A model generated the notes under the pieces. The model had not been told where the DNA came from and made no database searches. It saw only the letters and a program-made list of their open reading frames with translations. Shown piece by piece: positions 1 to 13,600 of a stretch of 64,000 nt of DNA (positions are counted from its first letter, which is position 1; each line of letters starts with the position of its first letter). Origin of the DNA: Cruorifilaria tuberocauda (Eukaryota > Nematoda > Chromadorea > Rhabditida > Onchocercidae); assembly GCA_013365365.1 (NCBI GenBank), contig JABVXU010000071.1, positions 1-64,000 of the forward strand. The letters are read 5' to 3'. A program made the translations under genes and the position numbers.

Positions 1-830
1 TTGTAATATTTCAGGTGCATTGTGATGTGTATGATCCTTTTTTCGCATAGTGAAAAGGTAGAGTTACAAGCATGACTGTGTTCTCATACATCCATAGCCC
101 ATCGTATCTACCTAGATCCTCATCCTCAATATTCTCATCCTAGTAAAAACTCCTTCCCCTTAGTCTGTCGAAAAAGGCCATGTAATTAGTGGTTGCTGTG
201 GTTCTCCAGAGTTTCTCCAGTATTTTGTTTCAGTCTTCAATTGCCGTATTATTCAATAAACTGTCCTTTCAACATCCCTGTACTGCAATCTCCTATACAA
301 ATCTATTTCCAACGAGTCAATCCAACCCAGCAGATTCAGTCTAATCCAAACCTCAAGCAAATTTAATTTGTCAGCGATTCTCGAAAGCAAAAAAAGTCAC
401 GACACACGTCTCATCTGACTTATTTTCATCGATCGACGTCTGATCGTAAATTAAGTTATAGCAAAAATTTTTTTACAGATAGCATAAAAAAATTGCTATT
501 AAAAAAAACATGAAATAAAATTCTTAAGTGATTTATGGATATTTTAAAGTTAATAAATTGATCATTGAATTATTAAGCTTATCAATTAAGCCTTCAATAA
601 ATAAAATGATGAAAGTGATTGTTAAACTTTTCTAACAATGATTATTATTGTAGTGCTTAAGCTTTATGAGTATGAGTGTACAGTATACCTACGTAGTAAT
701 TATATACTTGAATGTAAAAAATTTTTCCAGAATATTTGAAGTTAGTACTGATTTGGATAAAGATCAAATATCAATCAAACACGATAAAAAATTAATAACT
801 ATTGATTCCATACTCAAACTGAAAAGAATT

Positions 831-853
831 AAGGTTCTCAAATTGAGAACCTT
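831..853. repeat. perfect inverted repeat, 11-bp arms
   Basis: The arms AAGGTTCTCAA and TTGAGAACCTT are separated by a single A. A near-perfect palindrome of this size could extrude or fold in RNA. No gene context explains it, and it lies inside an otherwise spurious open frame. Confidence 0.85.
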
Positions 854-2975
854 AGTAGATCATATGATTGGAAAAAAGTGTTAATTTTAATAAAATAGAA
901 TTCATCTATCTTAACATTTCAAAACGATGAGGTAAATTTAAATTTGAGAATTTTTGAGAAGAATTAGTAATTCATGCAAACAGTCCTTAAACACTTCTAA
1001 ATTCTATTTACTTTTCCACTGAAGGAATTCACAAGTGGTTTTAAAATGATTCTTGAGAACAATAATGCATATGGTATTCTCGTATTTTCAATTATCTTTT
1101 TCGAAGAATAGAAGAATTTAGATATTCAATTAAAACTTTCTTTCGTTCAAAGAGAAGCTGTAAGTATCAGTAAATGATGAATGATGAATAAATGAATGCT
1201 TCATCCAAATGCCAAATTCTTTAATCTATATTTTCGAATGGAACGATGCGAATTTAATGTTGTATTTTGATAAATAGGATTGATAACCTACATGACCTTT
1301 TGACCTTCAAGCATCTCTAATGATTGTTTGATTATGAATCAGATGTAAATTTTTTTATACTCTGATTCATTTTCAGATTTTGCGATATTTCTCATTCCGT
1401 CTGTGATTCATCTGATATGATTGCATTTCCAAACAAAATATTTTAGCAAAGAAAACTTCAGCAACAAAAAATTCTTTCGCTTTTTTTCCTTACATATATT
1501 TTCTGAAGTAAGTCGTAATTACAGGAAAAAACTTTTTGGTTGAATTCGTAAAAAGAAGTTATCTTCGCAACCAAATCTTTCTATCGATGCTTCAGTAATA
1601 CAATCCGGTATCAACAAGCACACCGAAAACAAAATAGTTAAACCAGTAAGTCCCATCATTATACTGGCCTTTCCTGTTAGTCGTTGGCAATTTATGCAAA
1701 TTAGTGCTTCCTCCAATATTAGTGGTATTGTTTAAAACAAATAGTAGCCTTTGGTGGTTACGTTAAGGCAGCTAAATACGTTATCATACTACAACTACGC
1801 TCACGTAGCTATACTGAAATCGTAGAGTAACGTAAGATAAACAAATAAGCATGCATTGTAAAAATTAACTTTAATCTATCTGGTGAATAGCAAGTCTATC
1901 AAAATGTCAAGTAAACGATAATCGATATTTGTAGATCTTCGAAACGATTGAATTGATCTAGCAGTGTTATGGTCAAATGAACTAGGATATTAAAATTGAA
2001 TGGAAGAGAATTGCAAAAACATAATTGAATTGGATTTAAATTACATTGCTGTCCAAAATAATACGATAATTATCTCAAATAATATAAAGTATTTGCTAAT
2101 CAACAAAAAAGCTTTTATGTGTACTTTTCGAAGCATACTTTGTTTATAATAATGCAATATTTTTTTTACAACAAAGATAAATTTCAACTTTTTTTTCAAG
2201 AGATGAAATATAGAAATTCTGAAATGATTATCATTTTTAGAAATTAATTGAATAAATGGATCGCAATGAGCGAACGAAACAGTGGGGAAATTAATGTCGA
2301 AATTGACAACTTGTATGAAGTGTTAGTTTCATTCTTCTAAAATTTCATTTCTGCAGTTTTATCCATTAAAATTTGATGTTTTTGTGATAAGTGAAATAAT
2401 AGATAGGTGATCGTTTGGATTAGGAATCAGTATCTAAAGTAATTAATTAGCATACTTGGTATGTTCGTTATCTATTTTCTTTAAATGGTTTGTTGATCTA
2501 TTGTGTTAGTGTATTCCTCCCGAGAAGATTTAAAATTTTAATATTTGAACTGTTTTCGTTGGAGTCGATTTTCTTTGGCACTAATTGATCTGGATTTTGT
2601 CATTTAGATTGGTAAATTTTTACCAAAAATTGGTAAAAATAATGAAAAAAAATAATAAATATAATGGTATCTTTTTTTATTGCCATACTTTCAAGGGTGA
2701 CCTAGGAATCAATGATTTTCATACGTGTAGTACTATGGATATTGTATGTGATAAATTTAGTGATCACTAAACTTACTGTTGTAGCCATAATTAGTCTTTG
2801 CATGTAACTATTACAGAGATCAATTGCAATTTGTTTTGTTTAATATCTGATCATTTATTTCTCCAATTTTCTCATTCGCCCAGGTAATTAAATTCTCTTC
2901 CTTGTCTTCATTTCTATCTCTCGCTTGAGAAACGGAATCTCGATCTTTCGGAGTCCAGCATTTCTTCAAAGGGGT

Positions 2976-3009
2976 TATTAATGACTAGTATGTCTTCTAG
3001 TCATTAATA
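2976..3009. repeat. hairpin, 13-bp arms with 8-nt loop
   Basis: The arm TATTAATGACTAG (2976-2988) is perfectly complementary to CTAGTCATTAATA (2997-3009), with the loop TATGTCTT. It is far from any coding exon. It could be a remnant of a small inverted-repeat element or chance in AT-rich DNA. Confidence 0.8.
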
Positions 3010-4645
3010 GTTTGATTTTTTCTCGTTTTTTTATAAGAACTTTCTATAAAACTATATAAATATAATAATGTATAAAAAGGAATCTAAGAACAAATTTATG
3101 ATCTATGCTTTGGAACAGAGAAAAAACGATTCTCCCTAAAAAGGGCTTTATCTTTAAAGATTCAGTTAAATATGAAAACAGAATAGCTTTGAGATATATA
3201 TTTTTTTGAAGGAACGTATTATTTCTGTTAGGAAAACTCTACTTTCAAATATGTTAATTTTAAAAAACTTCCGTTCATGTATAATCAGTTGAACAATTCC
3301 TATTAAGGAAGTTTCTTATATGTTCGAATTAGGAAAAAATTTATAAATATTCAGTTGAATGTGTAAATAGCAACTGTTTGATGGAATCTAACAGAGGATA
3401 GAAACAATAAAATTGAAAATAAGTCGGGAAAACTCACTGTATGCTGATTGTCAAATACTCCGAAACAATGAAATGATATTGATTAGTAAATGAATTCAAT
3501 AAAAGTGAGCAGTTTTGCGACTGATATTGTAAGCTGTCTGGGGAGACAACTGAGATATCTTATCAGAAATGGTACGAATGATGTTAAATTACTTCGTTAT
3601 AATATTGAATAAGGAAATATGATACTGCTTTAATCTTGCTCATATATTTTTACCATATGTATATACTACCACTATTGTATTTCCAAAGTTACATATATGA
3701 ACATTGTTCCATTTGCTGTGAATTATGGAAAATATATTTCCTTATGAAAAATTTCCCAAACAAACAGGATGTTTGAAAAGAGAATTCGAAATGGATTAAA
3801 TTTGAAAAGATTGAAGGGAATAATGACAATTTCTCTGTTTATATTACTGATATTATTTAATGTAGTTTAAACCACTGCATTTTTTTTTCATTTATTCTGT
3901 TAAACGTTTTACCGTATTTTTAGTTTACTTGATTGTGGATAAAATGCATAGAACTTGATGTGTGTTATTAGCTTAAAAAATAGTTTCAGCTATCGAAAGA
4001 TAAAATAAACATTTGAAATTTATTACAGATAATATAATACATATATAACGTAATTCCAAACTGTTCCTTCCCCTTTGTCTTCCTGATCCCGCCTCTGTTT
4101 GCTCTTTTGTGGTATAATATTTCATCTCTTCTACAGAAGCTTGCATATCATCAGAAAAAAGCACATTAGAATAAGATAGGACAAGAACATGATAGATCAA
4201 CTTATGATATTCATACTTAGAAGTTATGAGTTTGATGGAAACTAATTGTATAAAGAAATAAACGAGATTTTCCTGTTCAATCTCTTGATCCGAGTACAGT
4301 TATAAAAGTTTGTTTAAAGAAAGAGATGTTATTGAAGGCATACATTACATTCTTTTTAAAAAAATTTTTATGGATTATTAAAAGATCTATTAGAAGTTTC
4401 CTTTGAGTCGCTACTTTTTTCATATGAGCAGCTAGAAGATATAAGCATTTGATTGACAGTAAAAAGATTTTTCTAAATTCAGTCAAATGATCCGAATTCT
4501 GAAAAGACTGGAAGAGCTCTTGAAGTTTAAGAACATTGCGATTTTAATTGAGGAAGAAATTTTAATAAAATTTTGATTTAATTCTGCTAAATTTTTCAAA
4601 CATGAAATAATATTCCTTTATTATTTCGTGATTCTGCAATGCACA

Positions 4646-4652
4646 TTTTCAG
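4646..4652 (+). other. probable SL trans-splice acceptor of rootletin gene
   Basis: A strong acceptor (ATTTTCAG, AG at 4651-4652) sits 28 nt before the chosen ATG at 4681, and I found no matching upstream exon. In nematodes this arrangement usually marks addition of a spliced leader. The frame stays open from the acceptor to the ATG, so an undetected upstream coding exon remains possible. Confidence 0.45.
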
Positions 4653-4680
4653 TGGTGAATCGGTTTTGAGTGATTTTGTT

Positions 4681-7600
4681 ATGCATTCCGACGATGCACT
4701 GCCATCAACTTCTATAACTCATAATGGTTTGTACATGAAGCTTCTTTTTAAAACCAATCATATTTAACACAGATTTATATGTTTGAATTATTTCTTATGA
4801 AGAAAAGTTATAAATCAGAAATCAAAAAAGTGATAATAAACTTTTGTTTAGTACGATCTCCAGCCGATGTCGGTTCCGTGCCTTCTCACTTAAATAACTA
4901 CCGGAATAGGATTGATGCAAGTGTTGATGAACAGCGGAAGTATCGTCAGGTTCTGGCTAGTTTGAGCAACAAGGTTATTTAAGTCCAAATCGTATTATCT
5001 ACAAGTCAGGATTTTTCCATTGATGTGGACATTATAGTTAATTTTAACTATATTAGTGCTTTATCAATTGTTCCAGCAGTCAGAAAATAATTTTTGTTGC
5101 GAGAATAAGGTACTGAGAATATTTATTTTTGTCATTACATTTCAAATTTTAAATCTTGAAATTGTTAAAAAATTAAAATTTTTTTAGGTAAAGAAGTATC
5201 GACAGCGTACCGCGAAATCAGTAGCTCAGTTAAATGTGTTGCATGTTCCGGATGTTGATCCTATCGGTGATATCGTTTTAACACGGTATATTGTTTCATT
5301 TGCATATGGATTGTTTTTTGAAAAATCTAGAATTTCGAAAAAGAAATCCAAAAACGTAGAATTTCTTTGGGTCATGTATTGACATCGTTCATACGCAAAG
5401 AGGAGAACTGTATTATTAGCGTTCAAGTTATTATAAAATAATTAAGCCATTCCTTATGCACTATGAGATGAAATTTTCTTGCTAGCTCAATGTGCAGGAG
5501 TTCATCACTAAGAATTACTTAAATTATCATTACTGCTAAACTTGAATGTGTTTTTTATTTGATATTCATGTTTTGCATCTGGAAATTCTTATATTTAAGT
5601 TCATCCGAGATGTTACATGGTGGACCGGAAGGACTAAGCGCGAACCCTCTATTATCTTCATCTTTTACTGATATGGGTTTTAAAACAGAAGTGCCCAATA
5701 ATTCCACTGATATAATTATTCAACAGCTACGTCATGAACAAATAAGGTATGTTTAAGATACTTATCTTCCATATAGCTTCCTCCGAAACCATAGTTCGAA
5801 TTCAGTTTTTCTGTTTTGCTGTTCATTTAGACAATGCACTGCTATCAGCTTTTCTAATAATTTGCTTTTCAATAAATTAAGATTTTAAATAGATGTATGT
5901 CACATATGTTGAGTCATTTCTTTTGTAGAAAAGTTGTGTCAAATTATATTGTGAACAAGTTGCCACTTTCTGTATAACCTCAGCTTATTTAAGATAAGGA
6001 AAATAAATGATGTTATTAACATTCTGCATATTTCATTTCAAAATATTTGTGGAAGAGAAGTAATGATACTTATAGGAATGATAGCTTGGAAGATTTAAAT
6101 GATATATATCGAGAACAAGCAGAAGTTGCTATACGTACGAATCAAAGTTTGAAAAATGAATTGTTAAAAATTCAGAAGGAACTAATGAAGATAACACATG
6201 AAAGGGAAATGGAACGGTGCGTTATACGACAAAACGACGAAGTGAGAAATTATCCTACGAAATATTCAGCTAAAATTTTTTTTCAAATTTAAAACGATCA
6301 AAATTTCGACTATTTGATTCTATTATTTGATATAGCTACTCGCAGCATCAATGTGGTAAATGAGATTAACTAGAAATTAGTCTTTTATTTTTCATTTCAA
6401 TTTAATTATGATCATTTAATAAGTAATTATGCTTCAAAATTTTGATAGAGACTTTTCTTAAACATTAATTGGATTCACTTTAAAATGAAAATATTAAATT
6501 AATCTCTCTTTCATTTTTTATTTTAAATTATTAATTTCGCAGAAAACGAAACGTATAATGGATGTTCAGTGTCAGAACATGCTCGAATTATGGGTATCTT
6601 ACAATAAACTTCGGCGACAGGTGACTAATTGTTTTTTTTTTCTTGGTAAATTTAAATTCTCATCATTAGATTACAATTGCCATCTATCCAATAAGATGCT
6701 AAATCATATTCAACATTTAATCGTATCTAAAAGTATGACTGAAAATAGTCTCAATTTTTATTTTTTCTCAAGTGTATATATATCCTTCTTCTGCTGATGG
6801 TGATGATTATCATTCATTAAGAATTTCGTTTTATCTACTGGTATTAAAACTTTGGTACAATTAGTTACTAGCTTAAACAGTTTGCGAATACTGGAAATAA
6901 AACATTTATAATTATTAATATTAATCAGTATATAGTTATGGAGTTCTAGCAATGGCAAGATTGATATTGCATGCAAAAAGAGGAAAAAAAATACAGTGTA
7001 ATGTATAGCACAAGCATATCATGTCATAACTGACTAAACTTCGATTTTTACAGGTTAGAAATTTAAAAACGGAAACTGAAAGTGATTTGAATCGACAACG
7101 GACCGAATTTGTGCGCTGCGCAAATAATATGGAAGCACTTGTTTGCCAAGCTGAAATGAAGGTACTAACTATCTGGCTTCCATAACTGGTATCTAATTAG
7201 AATGTCTTGGTATTAATTCGTCACCAACAGTAAGCAGCTTTTTTATAAATTGTAAGGAAATTTCAAAGAATTGAGAGAGATATCTCATGGCTTAAAGATA
7301 TGCGTAGAGTTAGAAATGGAGAGAGGTATCTTTGTTTAAAATTACTAGGGAATGAATGATAAATACATAAGAGATGCGTCAGATGCTGATAAATGATGGA
7401 ATTAAGGTGATCTTTTAAAGGGACTGGAAATGTATTTAAGGGAAATGTATTAGTTTGTGTTAGCTTCACATTAGCTTCGTTATTAATGTATTTGCTTAAA
7501 ATGGTTGACATATTTAATTTTCAGTAATATTGTCACTAAAATTGTTTAGTTGGGATGTTATAAATTCTTCACTGAGTCTTAACATTTCTTATTTTCTTAT

Positions 7601-10600
7601 TAATAAAACTCAATGAAGAATGTGTTATGACGGTGAATTTTGTTTCGTTTCTCAATTTCATCAAATGGTATGTGTATAGAATATGTTACAAATAATGAAC
7701 AAATAGAGTATTCATAATCTTTTATCGAATTTTGTCGATTAAATTTTAATTTAGCGGAAACATGCTGCACTAGAAGAAACAAAGAGTGAAGATGCAATGA
7801 ATGATTTATTGAAAAAGTATGAAGATACGGCAGCTCGAACCATCAAGGTCTTAACTTTGCATGCAGTAATCATAGGAAAGCTATATAGGGGATATCCATT
7901 GATAGTTCAATATTCTGTCTCACTAAAATCCGTTCTATTCAATCTGTTCTTTACAAATAAGTGGATTGCGGAAATTATTTGTATGTTAGATATTGTGAGT
8001 TGTTTAATACCTGTAGATTGCATCAGATAATTGCATAATTATTTTTATGCTAAACATACACGCTAAATTATTTCTTTCTCAGCTGGAACACGAACTGAAT
8101 GATTCCAATCGTCGGATTGTTTTCATGGAAGATCTCTTGAAGAAAGCCAATGAAGAATGTGATGCTGCAAAGGATTCATTGAAGAAAATTCATTTAATAC
8201 CCGAACTAGATGAAATACGCGGTCGACGAACTCGTTCTGTTAGTCCAGGTAAAATTGTGATCTTTTATTTTCCTGAGATGGAATGAATATATCTGAAAGA
8301 TGCTGAAGCAAACTTGATATGTCTGAGAGAAATTTGAAGCAAATCAAAAAGTGTTGCATATGCTAAATGCTAACATATGCTAAACTAATCAAGCATAGCG
8401 AAAGAAATCGTTACCAATTTCATCTGCTAGTTATCGCTCAGTACTTCAACGTCATTTAACTACTGCTAGTTTTATACTCATTTCGAAATGTCTGTGATAA
8501 GTTTTGGAAGTATGACGAAAAAATCATGAAGATTATAGAGTGGAAACAAGTAATATAATACCACAACTTATTTTCTTTTCTCATAACTGCTGTTTGGAAA
8601 AAGAATAATTCTTTCAGATGATTTCTTAGCCTATTTTAATACGATTCGTTTGGTGCGTGCAGCACTGCAAAATAAAAACAACGAAATTAAAGAATATGAA
8701 AGAAAGTGTAATGAATACCAGAATAAATTATCCGAATGTCAAAATCGACTAACTCGCATGGAAGAATCGCGGAGTAAAATCGATGAAGAATTTGTAGATC
8801 TTAAGAAAGAGAATGATAAAATGTTTGTTTGATATTTCTATCAAAACACTTTTAATAAAAATTTTGATTTTTAAAATGAATGTAAAATATAATGAAAAGA
8901 AAGGCTTTATAGTGTTTTAAGTTATTTGATATAAAAGTTTTATGCCAGCTGTTGACTACTGTTGCGATAAAACGGACTTATCAACAGAACACGCACGTGG
9001 TAAATTTCAGACGACGTGACAAAGAAGAAATTGAACGGAAATTTCGGCGTTTAAATGAGCGATTTGAACGTCTAGATACTGAGAAAAATGAGACGCAAAA
9101 GGCAATTGAACAACTTAAAAATGAAATTCATTTACTTAATACGTAAGTTACATTTATAAATTATTGTTTATGGCTCTGAAAGATCTGGGTTTCTCAGTGT
9201 CAAAAGTCAATCTAGCTCATTTGTAATTAAATGAAATCGGCTGTCGTTACTTATTAAGGAAACATATCCTTTATAATAATGCTTATTAAGCTTCTTCAAT
9301 TATCACAATTTTATTATTATGTAACATAATTGTAATTATAGTAGTCATCAGCAAACGTTGAATGAAATGTTCACAAAGCAACAAGAAGAACTTGCCGAGC
9401 GTCGAAAATATTTTGAAGATGAAATGGAAGAACGCGACGCCGACAGTACTCAAAGATTGTTAGTTTTAAAAAATGAACTTGGAAAGTATAGAAATGAAGT
9501 AGAAGAACTTCGGGATCAACTTCGAAATGCTCAAGCCGATTATGTGGCAGAACGTCGTCTAATGGCTGAAAAAGGTTATAGATAATTTCTTTCATTTCCA
9601 ATTTAGTATGTTTTTTTCAATGAAATTTTTTTCCTGCTTATAAACTGGAATAGGAATTGGATTAGAAAAACAAATATAGTCTTTGCAACATTATTCTGTG
9701 CTTAAAGTTAGTGACGCCATTCAGTACTTGATTAATCTATCGGTAGTTTGATTCTCTAAGACGTAGCAGCAAGTGTGATCAGAGTCTTTCATTTATTTAA
9801 TCATATCTCCATAAAGTTTGACTGTATCGGATTCTCCAGGATTCAGCGTTTCGTGTTGAAAATTATTCATAGTGGTGAAATATATTGTAAAATATTTTTC
9901 GTTTTTACAAAAAATTTTTTTAACTATAGAAATATTGCAAATTTTTAGAAAATATCATTCTCGAACATCAATTAGCATTGCGGAATTCACGTGATGAAAA
10001 TAACGATATTAGGATTGCGAGCGACAGGAAAGATTTACGTATTGCAGAGTTGCAGCGACATAATGATGATTTGAGGTTGGAAGCGGAACGAAAGGATGAA
10101 ACTTTGGGTGAAGTAAGTTTAAAGTAGCAATTATTAGCAAAGATACATTGTAATAACATTGTCTTATGATTGTTTATTTAATCAAACAATTCATAAGTCT
10201 TCCTTTAGCTTCGAAATGAAAAGTCAGTTTTGGAGACCGAAAATGCTTCGTTATTGGCAAATATCAGTACATTACGTGCGAATATAAACGAAAATAAGAA
10301 TATAATAGAGCAAAATGAGGAAGCTTTGGAAAGTACGTTCAGAATATTAATTCCTTCAATAAAGCATGAGATAATAGCAATATGGCTGATATAAATGACT
10401 GAGTTCGTCGCTTTACTATAATGGAAAGCATCTTCAGTCGAGTAGACATAATTTTATTTATGTTCAGCAAAGGATAAACATTTTTAATGAATGATGAACT
10501 ATTGAAAATAGAAATTGAAGAACAATCCTAATTCCAAAAGAACAAATGTGGGTAATTATTATTGATCCGCGCAAAAAATTTCAATTATTCAACTCTCACG

Positions 10601-13600
10601 TTTCTGAAAATTGGTACATTGACTTAAAACCTGCTGGCATAAATTGAACTTTTAATTTTTTGATATAATCTAGGAATTGTATTGGTGTTCATCTATTTTT
10701 TCGAACTTACCAAAAACTTAAAAATTTGCCAAGATTATTGAAATTGGAAAAATTCTGCATTTTGATGATTTTTATTCTAAATAATTTGAATTTTTAGTAT
10801 TCGAAATATTTGACCATCAGTAAAATATTAAAATGATTAATTTGCTAGAATCCTTGATTGGTTTAAAAGATGCGTGTTATTTTGTTATTTTCTTTGTTAT
10901 ACTGGCGTTAATATCTGCAAGTATCTTACATATAAATTTTGCAATTGCCTTGTGCATTTTTTTGGATTATTTTAGATGCCGTTACCAAAATTTCTGAAAT
11001 TACGAAGCAGCTTAAAGATCGTGATCAAAAAATTTTGTTATTGGAAAAAACGGTGACCGAATATGAAATCAGAATTAATTCGGTTAATTTTTTTTCGTAT
11101 TTTCAGCTTTTTAAATTTCGATTAGATTGAATGCATATGTTTTCCTATAACCTAGTATTATGCAGGAAAATCATGCTAGGTTTAACCTGTAGTTAGACTG
11201 TTTGATGAAATCTGTTAGGAAGTCAATATATAACTAGCTACACTTCATAGCCGAGCAGTATAAATAATGACAGCTATATGCTGAATAATTGGATTTATCT
11301 TTTTTTTTTCAGGCAAATGAGCAAATTGTTAATACTAAAGTGGAGGAAGCGATGAGAAAGAAAGAACTGGAGCAAAATGCTGGAAAAATTGTGGCCCTCA
11401 CTCAAGAAAAAGCAAAATTTTTGAAGTAGATTTATTCAAAATTCTTACGTGAACAAAAATAAGACCTGTTCACACACTCTGCACTTTTTTTTGTTGTCAT
11501 GTTGGATTTAATCTGCAATATTTCCTCTAATTTATTTTCGTCCTAAAATTAGAATTTATTTTTGATTAATGAAGATTCCTCGCTCGCCTCAAAATTTTTC
11601 CTAAGTTTTAGCTCAAATTATATAACTAGTTTTTTAAAAAATTTCCCCGTGCTCAAATAATCTTCATGACCATAAGTTAGATTACTGCATAAAGTAATGA
11701 GCTTTAGTTATGAAAAGAAAATCGTAATTATTAGGAGAAAATGAATTTGAAAAATTGAAAAATGATGCTCTTTTTTTTGCACAAGTAGTACACCAAATTA
11801 GTTTTTTTCGATTAAATCTGTATTAGTATGTTTCTTTAATTTGTGCACACGAATATTAAAAGACAAAAAGGAAAATGAAGAGAGAATATTATTTACGTTA
11901 GTTATTTGAAAGAAAGAATTTATTGCATACAATTCACAGTGTGTTGTGTTTCTGTGTCATTTGTTATCTGTTTCACTTATCTGTTGACATAATTATTGCA
12001 CCCAAATATATGTTCACCTTGCTAGTAATAATCGTTATCAATCGTTACTACGTCATCACTTTCATCACTGGAGTGCTCTTTCACTTGTTTCTCGGCTACA
12101 AATCGTCATAATAATGCGTTGGTAAATTTAGCGATATATCAGTAGTACTGTGGATTATCTTCGGTGTAGTTAACAGTTTGTACTGATAATTACCGGAAGT
12201 TGAGTTTTTGAAATTAGTGTATTTTCAGACATTTTACTTAATAAATTCGATGAGAAGATTTTCGTGGTACTCGAATGCACCTGAAATACTTTACAGCAGC
12301 TTGAAAGATTCATTATAGTTTTCTGAAATATAAAATGAGCTTTAGCTTACATCATTTTGTATCAAATGGAGTTTTCATCGGTAAATTCGTGTTCAATTAA
12401 ACAATAAATGGAAAATTGACATAAGCACACATAGGATGAGGTTTTTCTAGGATATTACGTCTCCTTCATTAATATTTATGCGTAGTTCGGATTTTATTAT
12501 TTCATCTAAACATTTTCATTCTTAATTCATTTGTTTTAATGAGAAATACAAGAAAAGCAAAAATTTTAAAATCATCCCGAGGTTCATTTCGAGTTTCATT
12601 TCAGAGAACGTTCAGATTTGGAAGATGAACTTGGTCGAATGTCCGACGTTACAATTGAATTGGGGAAAAAGATCACAGATTTAGAAAAATCCATTGAAAA
12701 TCATGCTGCCCAAGTAATAATAATTTTAAATATAATCTAGCTCTCTCTAAAAATTAAAGTTTGGATTATAATTATCAGGAATAGTTAGGGTAGTTAAGAA
12801 GTTAAGGATTATCATTGGTTTTATCACAATTATGAGAACGTTTTTCTTTTGAATTATTTGTTCGTGGAGAATTCATCTTCAGGAGGCAGTGCTTCGTGAT
12901 GTTTTGGAACAGTATAAAGCGAAAGAGCGGGAAATATCACAGACATTAGTTGAATCACAGTTAGAAATAGCTCGACTTAATGGTTAGTTTATAACGGTTT
13001 TATTTAAGCAATAATTTTATCCGTGTTCATATTAATTAATTGTTTTATGGAAGAAAGAATTAAATATGTTTCACTAATAGAAGAGAATAATTTGTTCAAA
13101 TATAATGCTTTATCTGTACTGTACAAAATGCATTGGCTTTTAATGCTACTTAAAGTGTAATAGCTAATTTCTATTGATAGCCGAAATCGTCTATGAATCA
13201 TACGAAGTTTGCTCAAGATTGTTCTATCATAAATAAATCATTCAGAGTATTCAATTTTCAGTTTTAGCTTTCTCTGTTTCCAGAAATCAATGATAGAATT
13301 AAATTAGAACATAGTGCTGAATTGAAGCGTGTGCACGACGAATATAGAGAACTAGAGAAAAGATTTATCATCCAAAAGAAAACCGAAATCGAGAGTTACG
13401 ATGATACAGTATTTTCCTTGCGTAAAAATAAGGTAAAATATTCAAATAATGGAAAATTAAGGAGTGATTTTAACATGAAATCTCTTTGTTTCATAATATC
13501 GTTTTTTTACGTATCGTAGTTTTTGAATATATCATATCCTCAACAACTACATTTCTGATTGCGATATAATTTATCTCCGCTAACTTACACAGATAACGTA

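Larger units (their letters stand above)
1..4680. other. intergenic, upstream of rootletin gene
   Basis: No gene could be supported here. Positions about 120-420 are richer in C/G than the surrounding DNA and hold a minus-strand open stretch of about 42 codons (roughly 380-250) that I cannot assign. Short open frames at 666-884 (+) and 1519-1716 (-) lack splice context or family resemblance. Two clear hairpins are listed separately. The last few hundred bases should contain the rootletin promoter. Confidence 0.5.

Noticed and set aside
666..884. 72-codon plus-strand open frame
   Set aside because: AT-rich composition, no splice context or motif; it contains the perfect palindrome at 831-853, which explains part of its unusual sequence.
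1519..1716. 65-codon minus-strand frame with a hydrophobic segment (MMGLTGLTILFSVCLLIPDC)
   Set aside because: It resembles a signal peptide, but there is no supporting splice site, conserved motif or neighbour. Left as unsupported.
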